Assembly (NCBI GenBank): GCA_011033025.1
Contig: WFMF01000440.1
Coordinates: 87,504-151,503, forward strand
Origin: Beroe forskalii
Taxonomy: Eukaryota > Ctenophora > Nuda > Beroida > Beroidae
DNA: 64,000 bases
Direction: 5' to 3'
A model generated the notes under the pieces. The model was not told where the DNA came from, made no database searches, and saw nothing but the letters and a program-made list of their open reading frames with translations. Each line of letters begins with the position of its first letter. The first letter of the stretch is position 1. The translations under genes were made by a program, and so were the position numbers. This document shows, piece by piece, positions 39,501 to 48,684 of this stretch.

Positions 39501-42500
39501 GTACAAAAAAGTGTCAACATCAAATCAGTGCATGCTAACATTCTCATTTAGTCCTACTCCCGCATCTTAACCTCTCTTTATTCCTCTGGAGACAATGACG
39601 TCCAAGTGTCCCACTCAGTTTGGATCCCAGATGGCTGAGTGGAGCGGAGGGGGTGTTTCCGACTTGCTGGTAGTGATCCAGCCACCTGCTACATATATGT
39701 GTGGGAAGCAGGTGCCCCTCTGATGCTCGCCTGGCTGCGTACCGTTGGGCTTGTGCCTCATGTAAATGAGGCATGCGCAGGTCAGGGGATGTCATCTCTT
39801 CTTCTCTCTCCTTCTTCTTCTTCCTCTTCCTGCAGTCCCCCTGTACTTTTCATCATTTCCCCATAGAACTCCTCTGCATTATTCACAGCTTCATCGGCTT
39901 CTTCTGGTGCTCCATTGCTGCCCCTGCATTGTGTCTTATCCAGTCATCTTGTCCGAGTCGGGAACTCCAAGAATCTGCACCCTTCAACAGCTTCAGTAGC
40001 TTCATCTAGCACTCCAACGCTGCCCCTGCATTGTGTTCTGTGTCCTAACTCTGTTCGAGTCAGGGATTCCTTGCTTCTGCACCCTTCACTCATCAACCCT
40101 TCCCCCCCCCCCCACTTTTTTTCAGTCTTTTGCTCCTCCGTTTTTTTTTGCTCCCCCTTGAGGCCGTACTGTTGGTAATCACACTGGTCCTGTCACTTGC
40201 TTCATCCCACTCCTGTATATATCATCTTATCACACGCTCATCATTATCACCACTTCATCCCCATTAACATACTGAGCCAGTGTGTGATATTTGTATAACA
40301 ATGCCTTTGTTATAAATTATATTTGAAAATTCCTTGAAAAATTCCTTGGCTTAGAATGAGGAGTTCAAGACATCACACCGCCTGTCTTATATATAGAAGT
40401 ATAGAGAACTGATTATTGAGCTACTATGTAAAAGCTTTTAAACCAATTATAAGTCGACCTATATTTACAAAGTCTTGCCAAATATCTCATCATCGGTATA
40501 TCCGAACCATTTAAGCTTTGTGATGTTTTACATAAGAAGCTCAAATGAGAATTTATCAACGTATAGACGTCTCAGAGTGAACGTTGCACCATTTTAAGCT
40601 ATAATAATGACGTCACTCTCAACTGCGTACATTTTATTATTTCTCAACTGTGTGTATTCTATTTTGTCGTTCACTATGTGACTGATGGAGAAAGAAATGA
40701 ATCTGATATATCAGTCAAAAAGTAAATTGACGTAACAATAAGTATGATAACAACTTCATCTTTTGATCTTGGTTGGGTAATTTGGAAACATTGATTGTTT
40801 CCTATGGCCGATTAATATTAATTATTTTATGAAAAATAAAACAGCTGGATGTAAGAATTCTACATCATAATTTTAACCAAGCCGGCAAAAGGCTTCCTGT
40901 TCACACAGTGAAACGATGTGTGTCGGCATGTGAGGAGCTTGCCACCCTCAAGCAAACAATCGATGCACTGGCTCTGTTACATACCGCTGAAAAACTGAAT
41001 ATGCTAATACTCTAATTTGCACTTTTTTGATTGAGCCAGCCAAATTACACTGTACAGTGTACACTGTACGTTATTGAACGGGGAACCCGGACTTTATGCC
41101 GACAGCGGACTATATGCCGACATTGGACTTTATGCCGACAGCGGACTTTATACCGACAGCGGACTTTATGCCGACAGCGGACTTTATACCGACAGCGGAC
41201 TATATAATGTCACTGCCATACATCATATTATCAACTTATCAAATATTCATGAACGAAATGTATCATGTCTACTCAGTACTCAAAATTGTTTCTAATGAAT
41301 TTGACAGAACTTTGTGCAGCAATCCGTAAATCCCAAGGGACTTTGAAATACGGCGCTACTCTTTGACAACACGTTCCAATTTCTCTCTAATGCTCTGGAG
41401 TACTAAGGTAAAGATGTGCGGAATATAGGTTAGCGTCAACTGTCAGATAATCCGTAAATCCCAAGGGACTTTGAAATACGGCGCTACTCTTTGACAACAC
41501 GTTCCAATTTCTCTCTAATGCTCTTTTTACTGGTAAAGATGTGCATTCTATAGGTTAGCGTCAACTGTCAGATAAATGTAAAAATTTCAGTTTTGTGAGA
41601 AATTCAATGAGAAATTTCAAAAAGGGCACGTTGTCAAATAGCTGACTCGGTCCATTCTTTAATACCTAAATCCACCTCAATACTTAAATAACTTGATATT
41701 ATCTCATAAATAACATGAAATTTAAGTTCAGACAATCAGTATACACGATCTACATTCACACAATATTAACTGAGATCCAAGAAGGAAAGGAACAGTAAGG
41801 AAATCATTAGCTGATATGATCTGAGAGGGAAACAGTAAGGCACATGCAATGAACAATAGCAGAATATAACCAGAGTCTATGATCTGATAGATGAAGTATA
41901 TATTGATATAATTTTAAATATATACATACGATAGTACCAGTACGTTTATAATTAAACTCTTTACTCTAAATGGTACTACGATAGGATGATAGTAGAAATG
42001 GTACTACGATAGGTCACATGATAAGGTCACATGATAAGATGATAACTGATAAGGTCGCATGGACGCTATTCAAAATGACTCATTATTATGGCTTAGAATA
42101 AGGAGTTTACGACATCACATCGCCTGTCTTGGTATATAAAGAACTGACTATTGAGCTACAATGTAAAAGCTTTTAAACCAATTATAAGTCGACCTATATT
42201 TACAAAAGTACAAAGTCTTGCCAAATGCCTCATCATCGGACTTATATCCGAACCATTTAAAGCTTTATGATGTTTTATATAAGTACTAGCTAGCTAACAT
42301 AAGAATATAAGTGTAGACATCTGAGAGTGGACGATGCACCATTTTAAGCCATGATAATGACGTCACTCTCAACTGCGTATTTTATTATTTGAAAAGTTGG
42401 GTATAGTAGATTGCTTCCTATGGCCGATTGATATTGATACTTTGATATGTTATCTCTAATATAATTTCGCAACCTCTGTATAATTATCATAATTATGTAC

Positions 42501-45500
42501 GTCGTAACGTCCTTTGTCCTTTTGTAGACACATTTTGGGGCGCCCACGTGCAGTATGGATATATGCGCGCGCGTTGCTATGGTTACATATTGCGAGCGCG
42601 CGTTCATTTCTGTTTAATGCTGTTTTGAATACGTTGCTCCGTATAACTTTGGATCTGATTGGAATTTTTTGATGCGGTAAAAAGTATTCAGGTGACTGGA
42701 ATTTTGCTAACGAGGTGCTGCCAAGCAAAACAGCTTCATCTTATATATAATTTGGTAAGAGTGTATGGATTTTGTGTCGGCGTGTGTGTGGATTATTGGG
42801 TCGGCATCATAGATTAGAATGGGAAAACCGTGTGTATGGACACTGTGTCGGCGTGTGTGTGGATTTTGTGTCGGCATGTGTATGGGTCATTGTGTCGGCA
42901 TCATAGATTAATGTGTGTATGGGTTTGTGTCGGCATGCACGTGCAGAGTGCGGAAAGTGCTTGCGTTGCTATGGTAACATGAGAAGTGAGTGAATTTTAT
43001 TTCTTGCTTTGTTGGTTTTGTTTCGCTATTTCCCTGAATAAATTTGGTTCTGATTCGAATTTTTCGATGTGGTAAAAAGATTTTCATTAATTTGAACTGC
43101 GTAGGTCCGAAATTTGTGAGTGTGATGCTGCGTAGCAGCGCCGAATGGGCCTGCTAGTGAGAAATAAATCAGCTGGATGTAATGAATCAGCGTCAAAAAT
43201 GGATGTAAGAATTCTACATCATAAATGTTAACCCAGCCGGCAAAACCGTGCTCTTCACCAATTTCTTCTGTAGATAATTAATTACCCTCCGAAGCGTGCG
43301 AAGCGTTCAAAAGGCCTTCCCATTACCGTATTTAATCATTCAACCTTCCAGGCCCCGTGCACATCAGTGGTACCCCCCGTCATGTTGATGCTCAGCAAAC
43401 TCGACATTGTGGCCAACTACGACCTTTCAGCCCTCAAGTTGTTATTCGTGGGGGCTGCACCCCTGGCTGCGGAGACACAGCAAGAAGTTAAAAAACGGCT
43501 AGAAGAGTGTAATCCTGGGATTGATCTGGCTATCTGCCAAGGTGAGTGGAAGGTAGAATTAGTCAAGGTGAGTTACTATTCGTGGGGGCTGCACCCCTGG
43601 CTTCAGAGACACAGCAAGAAGTCAAAAAACGGCTAGAAGAGTGTAATCCTGGGATTGATCTGGCTATCTGCCAAGGTGAGTGGAAGGTAGAATTAGTCAA
43701 GGTGAGTTACTGAATTTTCTAGGTGAACAATCACATGATTATTTTTCCATTTCATTAAATGAAATGAGAAATATTATAATAAGATAATATTCCACTGACC
43801 AGACTGGATCTCAATATCTCTTTGTCCAGAAGAAATTTGATTTCCCTTTCAATTTTTCTTGATAATGTATGATTTAAATATAAACTTCCTCATTTTACAA
43901 AATTTACGCAAATGTAAATAACGAAATGACATTCTGAGTACTTCAAGGCATCGTGAATCCTCAAATCCTTATCCCTCACATTGTACCCATTTCTTTAGCT
44001 ACCTTATTTTTTTCTTTTACTTTCAAATCCATTCTCAATTTCTCAAGAACTGAATTTACAGCTGTGGGAATTACAATAAAGTTAAAGTTTAAAACTTTAT
44101 TCTAATTCCCACAGCTGTAAACGTAAACCCTCCTAAATGTACCATATGCCTATTATAATTCAATATGCAAAGTTCAGTTTACATTCAGTGTGTGATAAGA
44201 AATTTAAACCCATTCATAACTTGTTTTAGAAGTTCTACTTCTACTCCATACCTTTTACAGGAATCTAATCCCCGAAAACCGGTCAACTCGATGTATCATG
44301 TTCCATAATGTGGACTAATGAATAAATTATGTGCATAATTCTGATGAATAATATGAAAAACTGTGTGTAAACTGAATTAAAAATGGGTTGGGATTTTTAA
44401 GACATATCAAAAGCAATACCAAAAATTCACGTCAGCAAAATTTTCTCGACTGTGTAGGTCTAAAAATACTTTTTTTCTTAAATTTCCTACTATCTGAGGA
44501 GGCATGGTTGGTCATATTGCTGAAATTCTGTAATGTGGTTTTTAGATAAAAATAGCATTCACACCTCTGTGTAACGTGCATTTCTGAATAAATTAATCCT
44601 ATCAAATGAGTAAACAATTAATAATAGATTAATGTTGTTTGCCTCAGCTCTACACAGAGTTCATTAATCATTACACGCAGTTTCGCAGAACTCAAGCCTC
44701 ACGGAATATTCGGTTTAAAGAATAAAATATAATATGAGCTGTTTAACAATTAGATTATTCCTGTTTTTCTCAAAATAAACACTTAGAGACATGAGTTGAT
44801 CGAATCACTGCAATTTTGTACTGTGTTTTGTGGATTAAAATGATTCTGGTTTGCAAGCCCAGATCTCGTAACAAATCAATCCGCAAAACAAATCTCTCGA
44901 AACACGTTCGAAACAGTGAGCTAGCAGCTAGAATATATTTGACAAACTAGTTAGAAACACATTAGAAAAACCTAACACCTAACTAGCTTATATTGACAAA
45001 ATAGTAACTTAGAAAGATAGAAACTTATTAGAAATTTACCTAACACCTAGGTAGCTTATTCACAAACTAGTAACTTCGTAAAGTAACTCGAAGAGTTCTA
45101 GCTTCATTACCAGAGACACAACCTGACAAAAATCACAGAGTTTGATATGAAAGTATGAAAGACAAATATTTAGGCTACAGTTAGACTGTTTGGTGTTTAT
45201 AGTCTTCTAAAAGTCTATCGGTTGTGGACGATGAGTTACCAACTGGGAATGTCGTCATTGTCATCGTAATTAATGTGAGGAAGTGGTCCATCGCTGACGT
45301 CAGACCGCCTGTTTTTGCACGTGCACCGTTTGCGGTGTGCACGTGCACGTATTTCAGTGTGACAGATGTGTCTATATAGGTTTACAGACCTATATGTAAA
45401 TATCGTTGGAATCTATTTTATAAGCCAATTGAATTCCATTCTATCTTTCTCCATATCACTTGTTGATAGAATGGGTTTATCACTCTGCTGTGAATTGACA

Positions 45501-48500
45501 GTATTCCAGCGACAAATTGTGAACTTTTGTTGTCACGTGATTGTCAAATAGTCACGTGTTGTGATTTTCACATATTTGATATTCACTGGAAGACAACTTC
45601 TAGATTTCTCGGTCCAAGAATCCCGACTTGGAAACTCCAGTGTCCCCGTCGGGATTCTTGGATACTGTCGATTTCTTGACCGGTTGAAACATTCTTATGT
45701 TCGCTTGGTATTTGAAATGAAGTCGGGCTTGTCGCATGATATTGGGTCCCTCTGTCTATGGTGCTAGTTTGTGCTAGCCACAGTTTTCACAGTATTGAAG
45801 CATTGCATATTTATTTACCACCCAATGGAGCATATTGACCAATCCATGTAGCGTAACGCACACATTTGTCTCGAAAACTTCATTCAAGGGACACTGTTCT
45901 GCCTACTTTCATTAAGTGTTGGAATGCGAACCAAGAATAGGTACCTAGCCTCAATGTAAACCGAGTTTCACGACATGACAGGCTTCTTTCTGCTCACATA
46001 GACTAGCCAATATATTCTACAGTCATACAACACTGACCAAAGGACCAGAAGGGTACGAAGGCTCCCATGCCCTATAGGGCTACGTAGTACGGTCTTGCAT
46101 GTAGTACGTAGGGCTACAATTACATACTGGTATTGCAGTATATCGTATATCTTATGGCTATGTAATGATATTTACACTTTTATACATCTGCCAATGAACT
46201 GTATACCATCTATGTATAAACCTCTTTGGATATAATGGTATAATGAACTGATAGGAGAAAGGTGGATACCCATACATCCATTTGGCACTGCGCCAACATG
46301 TGTGCAGTCCGTGTAAGTAAATATCTATACCTAAATACGGTTTTTGTCTACTAACGATAAACACGCCTGAAAAGAGTACGGCACTTCTGTACTGTGGTTC
46401 GTTGATAAAATAACTTTGTTCCTACACTCTACTGAGATCTCAGGTTCTTGTAGTTAGGGACACCATGATGTAAACGCAAGGAAACATTTTACTTTCAATC
46501 TTAATAAGAAACTAAGCAGTAAAGCAGTAAGAAATCATCCCTATCCAGTTAATTTCTCCCAGGTTACGGGTTGACTGAGACGTCGGGTGCCAGTGTGGTA
46601 GTCAGGGTGGATGGCGTCAACAAGTCAGGATCTGTTGGAAAGATACTCGGCGGACAAGAAATAAAAGTGAGACTTTTTATCTGATTCTTATTAAAATATT
46701 ATGTTATGAATAGGTATGAATTAACTATTCGTGCAAATTTTGACGTATTGTATTTCTGCCGTACTTTTTAAAAATAGGTATTAACAAGCTTGAATTTTCA
46801 GGTAGTGGACACTGAGACGGGTGAGGTATGTGGGGCCTACGAGCGAGGGGAGATCTACATCAGAGGACCCAGCATCATGAAGGGATACTACAAGAATGAA
46901 GCTGCTAACGCGGAAACGTTCGACGGAGAGTGGTAAGTGAAGAGTTGGAACTCTGCCAAATAAACGCCGATATTCGGTGCCGATCCGCGTCGAATCGAAG
47001 ATTTGGCAAAGGTCGCAATTTGATGTTATGTGCAGTTTTAGAACTTTAATAACAAAACTATAAGGTTGAATGCTTGAATGATAACAAAAAAGATGAAAAA
47101 CTTACATGTGTTACTCGTGGGTGTTGCTAAGAACTAGAAATATTGAACAATTCCGATAATATAAAAAATCAAAAAAATAAATCTGTCAGTATTTATTATG
47201 AGAAGATCGTAATGTAGGTAGTGTACTGTAGGTAGCGTACTTGTAAAGCATAAAAACAACTTACTAGGTACCCTAATAACTTTGGTTCCAGCTAATATAG
47301 CGAAATTTGTCACCTTTGTCATAATTATTCGCTGCAGCCTGTAATTATCTGCTGCCAAAACAGCTCACAAGTTGCCCCAGCAATATTTGTAATTACTTCA
47401 TTATGTATTACTAGCATGAGCCCTTTATTAAAAGTAGGTTTACTGTAGTGCATGTCGTCTCACCTGTTGCTCACTGAGAAGGTGCTGGACTCGTTCCAAT
47501 CCACAGTAGCCCTGGCGTCAGGGACCACCTGTAGCGGGAGGTCCCGTGACAGACTTTCTGTCTGTTTTTCTCGCAGATCCGTCCCCTGTTTAGTAGTAGA
47601 TAAGATGTAGTTGCTCACTTGCTTCCATCCACTAAGCTCTTCACTGTAGAGTGTTACAGTGCCGACACCTCTTGTCACCTGGTGATAGAAGACACGCGTT
47701 TGAAACGTACATTTTATTACCTTAGGAGTTTAGAATACTCCAGCAGGGGGAAGTAACACAGGTCGTGCCCGGGGCCGAATCTGCCCACCCAATCTCAGCT
47801 CACAGTAACCCCCCAGGTTAAAAACCGGTGATATCGCCTACTACGATGATGACGAGGATTTCTTCATTGTGGACAGAGTAAAGGAGTTCATCAAAGTCAA
47901 GGGTTTCCAGGTACGATAATTCTATAGCTCTGATTTCTAAATTTTCGAGTCTCTTTGCCGTCATGAGGACACTAATTTTCGAGTTTCACTTTTTCAGTGT
48001 CATCACCTTACCATCTTGAATCTATGATAATGACTTCAACATCTTATCATGTTAACCTTTGATAATTATGTCATCATTAAATCATGACGTCGTCAGGTGG
48101 CGCCCGCTGAGTTGGAAGGTCTGTTGATCTCGCACGAGGCTATCACTGACGCGGCAGTGATTGGTATTCCACACGAAAGGACGGGGGAGGCTCCCAAAGC
48201 TTACGTAGTCAAGCAGTTCGAGGGTGAGTCTCCAAAACAATTATACGCCTGTAGTCCGTATAGTCGGATTTCTATGACAGCAAAATTCGACAGCAGTGAT
48301 ATATTTTCTGAAAATGTAGAGGGATTGTGAATGAGGCGAATGACAAGAGTCACTGCTTTTATATAAATCTACATAAAAAGTAAGGTGGGAACTTGCAGCT
48401 TCTTCCTAAGTTGGATGTCCGCTGTTAGATTTCAGGGTCGAACTTCCTCCAAACTGCCATTACGTCAATTTTAAGATTTAGAGAATTAAACAATTGGCAT

Positions 48501-48684
48501 TATATTTTCAGCTAAAATCGATGAGGAAGGTGTTAAGGACTACATAGCTGAAATGGTGAGCGACTACAAGCGATTAGTGGAGGTGGAATTCGTGAAAAAC
48601 ATCCCCAAACTCCCCTCAGGCAAAATCCAACGCCGACTTCTTCGCGAAAAACACGCCAAAGACTCGCTAATCGATAATAACTAG
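21533..48684 (+). CDS. AMP-dependent acyl-CoA synthetase, 4-coumarate-CoA-ligase-like, twelve exons
   Basis: It activates a carboxylic acid with ATP to an acyl-adenylate and then an acyl-CoA; the substrate is unknown. Exons: 21533-21682, 22285-22489, 22679-22823, 23059-23139, 23446-23564, 23704-23835, 43352-43541, 46563-46666, 46802-46932, 47817-47910, 48097-48223 and 48512-48684 (about 549 residues, normal for the family). Motifs in order: the P-loop SSGTTG+LPKAV across exons 4/5, PEFHGYG, VPPVM, QGYGLTE across exons 7/8, [35 protein letters not shown]+VAPAELE and the C-terminal LPSGKIQRR with its catalytic Lys. The N-terminus ([14 protein letters not shown]) is basic and Ser-rich, so a mitochondrial presequence is possible; there is no peroxisomal C-terminal SKL (it ends DNN). 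Oddities: exons 4 and 5 join with one base too many, exon 7 is partly duplicated, and intron 6 is about 19.5 kb and contains another gene. Confidence 0.87.
24145..24150 (-). terminator. Candidate poly(A) signal of the GPCR gene
   Basis: AATAAA on the minus strand, 73 bp beyond the GPCR stop codon. A hexamer alone is weak evidence, but position and strand fit. Confidence 0.45.
24223..25402 (-). CDS. Class A (rhodopsin-like) GPCR, two exons, complete, inside an intron of the opposite-strand gene
   Basis: A seven-transmembrane receptor coupling to heterotrimeric G proteins; the ligand is unknown. Minus-strand exons are 25402-25219 and 25079-24223 (TAA), giving about 346 residues from the inner Met. 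The N-terminus has an NVT glycosylation site. TM1 carries the conserved GN ([14 protein letters not shown]), TM2 has an Asp ([10 protein letters not shown]), and a Cys precedes TM3 ([11 protein letters not shown]). The DRY position reads TRT ([13 protein letters not shown]). TM6 reads [13 protein letters not shown], close to the FxxCWxP pattern, and TM7 ends [13 protein letters not shown] in place of NPxxY. A Met 66 bp upstream (25468) is also in frame, but that extra piece is minisatellite sequence, so I prefer 25402. A TTTATT (minus-strand AATAAA) at 24145-24150 is a plausible poly(A) signal. The subfamily is not recognised. Confidence 0.85.
25434..26025. repeat. Minisatellite of ~43 bp at the 5' end of the GPCR gene
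   Basis: The unit alternates GTTGTCATGGTTACGTGAGG and GTTGTCATGGTGATCTGAGG with short linkers, in about a dozen copies. Less regular half-units continue down to about 25400. On the minus strand each half-unit has ATGACAAC, so the array repeatedly presents ATG codons just upstream of, and overlapping, the GPCR 5' exon. Confidence 0.92.
26026..27498. other. Intron 6 segment without recognised genes
   Basis: TGACGTCA sites lie at 26628 (followed by AAGGGTTTGAGTGGTTTTCTGATGACA-like sequence, as in the 9.3 kb units) and at 26873. Open frames of 60-100 codons here have no domain signature. If the GPCR promoter lies beyond the minisatellite, it is in the first few hundred bases of this segment. Confidence 0.45.
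27499..28355. mobile_element. Non-autonomous DNA transposon, TA-flanked, copy 1 (857 bp)
   Basis: It begins CCTTAGTACAGGAAATTAAG and ends with its complement (CTTAATTTCATGTACTAAGG), 19 of 20 bases matching. TA dinucleotides flank both ends, as for Tc1/mariner-type target duplications. Subterminal AAATTAAGCATTTTT/AGTGCTTAATTTT motifs make each end locally palindromic. A homologous copy lies at 55495-56300. A 61-codon open frame inside has no transposase motif. Confidence 0.85.
28356..30212. other. Intron 6 segment without recognised genes
   Basis: AT-rich. It contains one TGACGTCA (28476). I see no exon or clear repeat boundary. Confidence 0.45.
30213..31380 (+). mobile_element. Dispersed ~1.1 kb repeat, copy A
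   Basis: It starts AACAAGAATTGCGCCT and soon forms a hairpin (GCGCCT...GCAGGCGC). Other shared blocks are TTCGTTACGCGTTGCG, GATATTATAAAGG and CACGATCTCTGCTAACC, and it ends near AAAACGCGATTGGGAACAGG. Copies with the same order of blocks are at 50848-51950 and 60322-61290, all in the same orientation and each in an intron. The open frames at its 3' end are not conserved between copies. Its class is unknown. Confidence 0.75.
31381..34655. other. Intron 6 segment with one long palindrome
   Basis: No gene is recognised. A perfect 34-bp palindrome sits at 33289-33322. Around 32140-32480 there is a self-similar patch of AAAATACG and TTTTTCTC motifs. Confidence 0.45.
33289..33322. repeat. Perfect 34-bp palindrome with no spacer
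   Basis: The sequence is symmetric about AAGTATACTT, with arms CTCCAAGATCCC and GGGATCTTGGAG. It would form a cruciform in DNA or a hairpin in RNA. Confidence 0.9.
34660..34875 (+). mobile_element. Probable tRNA-derived SINE remnant
   Basis: GGTAGCGCAGTGGTTAGGGC matches the shape of a tRNA A box region. I cannot see a convincing B box. The tail (TTTTGAACTGGCATGGTGTG, then AAAATGGGGATTTTT) recurs near 11975-12030 (TTTTGAACTGTCATGGTGTG, then AATGGTGATTTTT), supporting a dispersed family. Confidence 0.55.
34876..35439. other. Intron 6 segment without recognised genes
   Basis: No exon. A short inverted pair (GGGGGAGGCAGCCGCC / GCGTAGCTAGAT-like edges, 35150-35325) reads GGGGCGTAGCTAG...CTGGCTACGCCCC, an inverted-repeat pair of about 11 bp that suggests another small MITE (about 35148-35326). 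Confidence 0.45.
35440..40895 (+). repeat. Segmental duplication, copy 1 (interrupted by a LINE)
   Basis: Shared with copy 2 (41045-43250) in the same order: ACTGTACGTTAT, GCCGACAGCGGACTATATG, CGTAAATCCCAAGGGACTTT, GGTACTACGATAGGATGATA, CTTTTAAACCAATTATAAGT, TAATGACGTCACTCTCAACT and GTAAGAATTCTACATCATAA. In copy 1 the homology stops at about 36260 and resumes at about 40345, exactly around the LINE. Confidence 0.85.
36262..40344 (+). mobile_element. 5'-truncated, decayed non-LTR retrotransposon (LINE), APE-type
   Basis: The left part (36262-36760) encodes the end of an AP-type endonuclease ([29 protein letters not shown]). A linker follows (~36800-37409, with [11 protein letters not shown]). 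Reverse-transcriptase blocks run from ~37480 to 38400 ([61 protein letters not shown], and WADDLVILA in place of YADD). Stops and frame changes split these blocks, so the copy is dead. The 5' start falls within the endonuclease, typical of incomplete reverse transcription. The last ~0.8 kb is probably 3' UTR, with TTCTTCTTC and polyC runs. The empty target is preserved in copy 2 near 42086. The clade is not assigned. Confidence 0.88.
40896..41044. other. Junction between the two segmental duplicates
   Basis: A short unique spacer of about 150 bp separates the copies, so the duplication is nearly tandem and direct. Confidence 0.55.
41093..41210. repeat. 18-bp tandem repeat inside the duplication
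   Basis: Six to seven units of GCCGACAGCGGACTTTAT. Copy 1 of the duplication has a single unit at the matching place (~35500), so the expansion happened after the duplication or copy 1 contracted. Confidence 0.9.
42445..43145. repeat. Inserted segment containing a diverged internal duplication
   Basis: Two diverged halves share GGATCTGATTGGAATTTTTT / GGTTCTGATTCGAATTTTTC followed by GATG(C/T)GGTAAAAAG. Between them are repeats of GTGTCGGC(G/A)TGTGTGTGGAT (42772-42945). It is absent from copy 1 of the segmental duplication. Confidence 0.65.
43444..43711 (+). repeat. 134-bp tandem duplication of the exon 7 end and its splice donor
   Basis: 43444-43577 is repeated at 43578-43711 with a few substitutions. 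Each copy contains the last ~98 bp of coding exon 7 (GGAAPL... to ICQ) and a gtgagt donor (at 43542 and 43676). Because 134 is not a multiple of three, including the whole second copy by using the distal donor would break the frame. Confidence 0.93.
44055..44121. repeat. Near-perfect 67-nt hairpin
   Basis: The 19-nt arm TTTACAGCTGTGGGAATTA (44055-44073) is exactly complementary to 44103-44121. The spacer is itself self-complementary (AATAAAGTT / AACTTTATT). No homologous copy is visible elsewhere in the window. A microRNA-like precursor or a small foldback element are both possible. Confidence 0.85.
45614..45661. repeat. 14-bp stem hairpin
   Basis: CCAAGAATCCCGAC (45614-45627) is complementary to 45648-45661, with a 20-nt loop. 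Confidence 0.8.
46933..47816. other. Acyl-CoA synthetase intron 9
   Basis: No nested gene is recognised. It contains a fragment (~47567-47602) shared with 8393-8443. The sequence around 47460-47690 is less AT-rich than its surroundings, without coding similarity. Confidence 0.5.

Larger units (their letters stand above)
41045..43250 (+). repeat. Segmental duplication, copy 2 (LINE-free, with its own insertion)
   Basis: It carries the same blocks as 35440-40895 without the LINE. Differences: an expanded 18-bp tandem GCCGACAGCGGACTTTAT at 41093-41210; an internal tandem duplication of ~128 bp (41321-41448 and 41449-41575); and about 0.7 kb of unrelated sequence inserted between ~42445 and 43145. 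Confidence 0.85.
23836..43351 (+). other. Giant intron 6 of the acyl-CoA synthetase gene (~19.5 kb)
   Basis: The donor AAG/gttaga and the acceptor ttccag/GCC are both phase 0. The protein reads on sensibly: LADYK then [10 protein letters not shown], as in 4CL relatives where this segment precedes the VPP motif. The intron holds an antisense GPCR gene, a minisatellite, a TA-flanked transposon copy, a ~1.1 kb dispersed repeat, a SINE-like remnant, a segmental duplication and a LINE. An alternative is that two separate gene halves lie here; transcripts would decide. Confidence 0.7.
43712..46562. other. Acyl-CoA synthetase intron 7 with strong hairpins
   Basis: No other gene seen. It contains the long hairpin at 44055-44121, a 14-bp stem at 45614-45627/45648-45661 (CCAAGAATCCCGAC), and GCACGTGCACC/GGTGTGCACGTGC near 45317-45347. 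A TGACGTCA lies at 45295. Confidence 0.5.
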
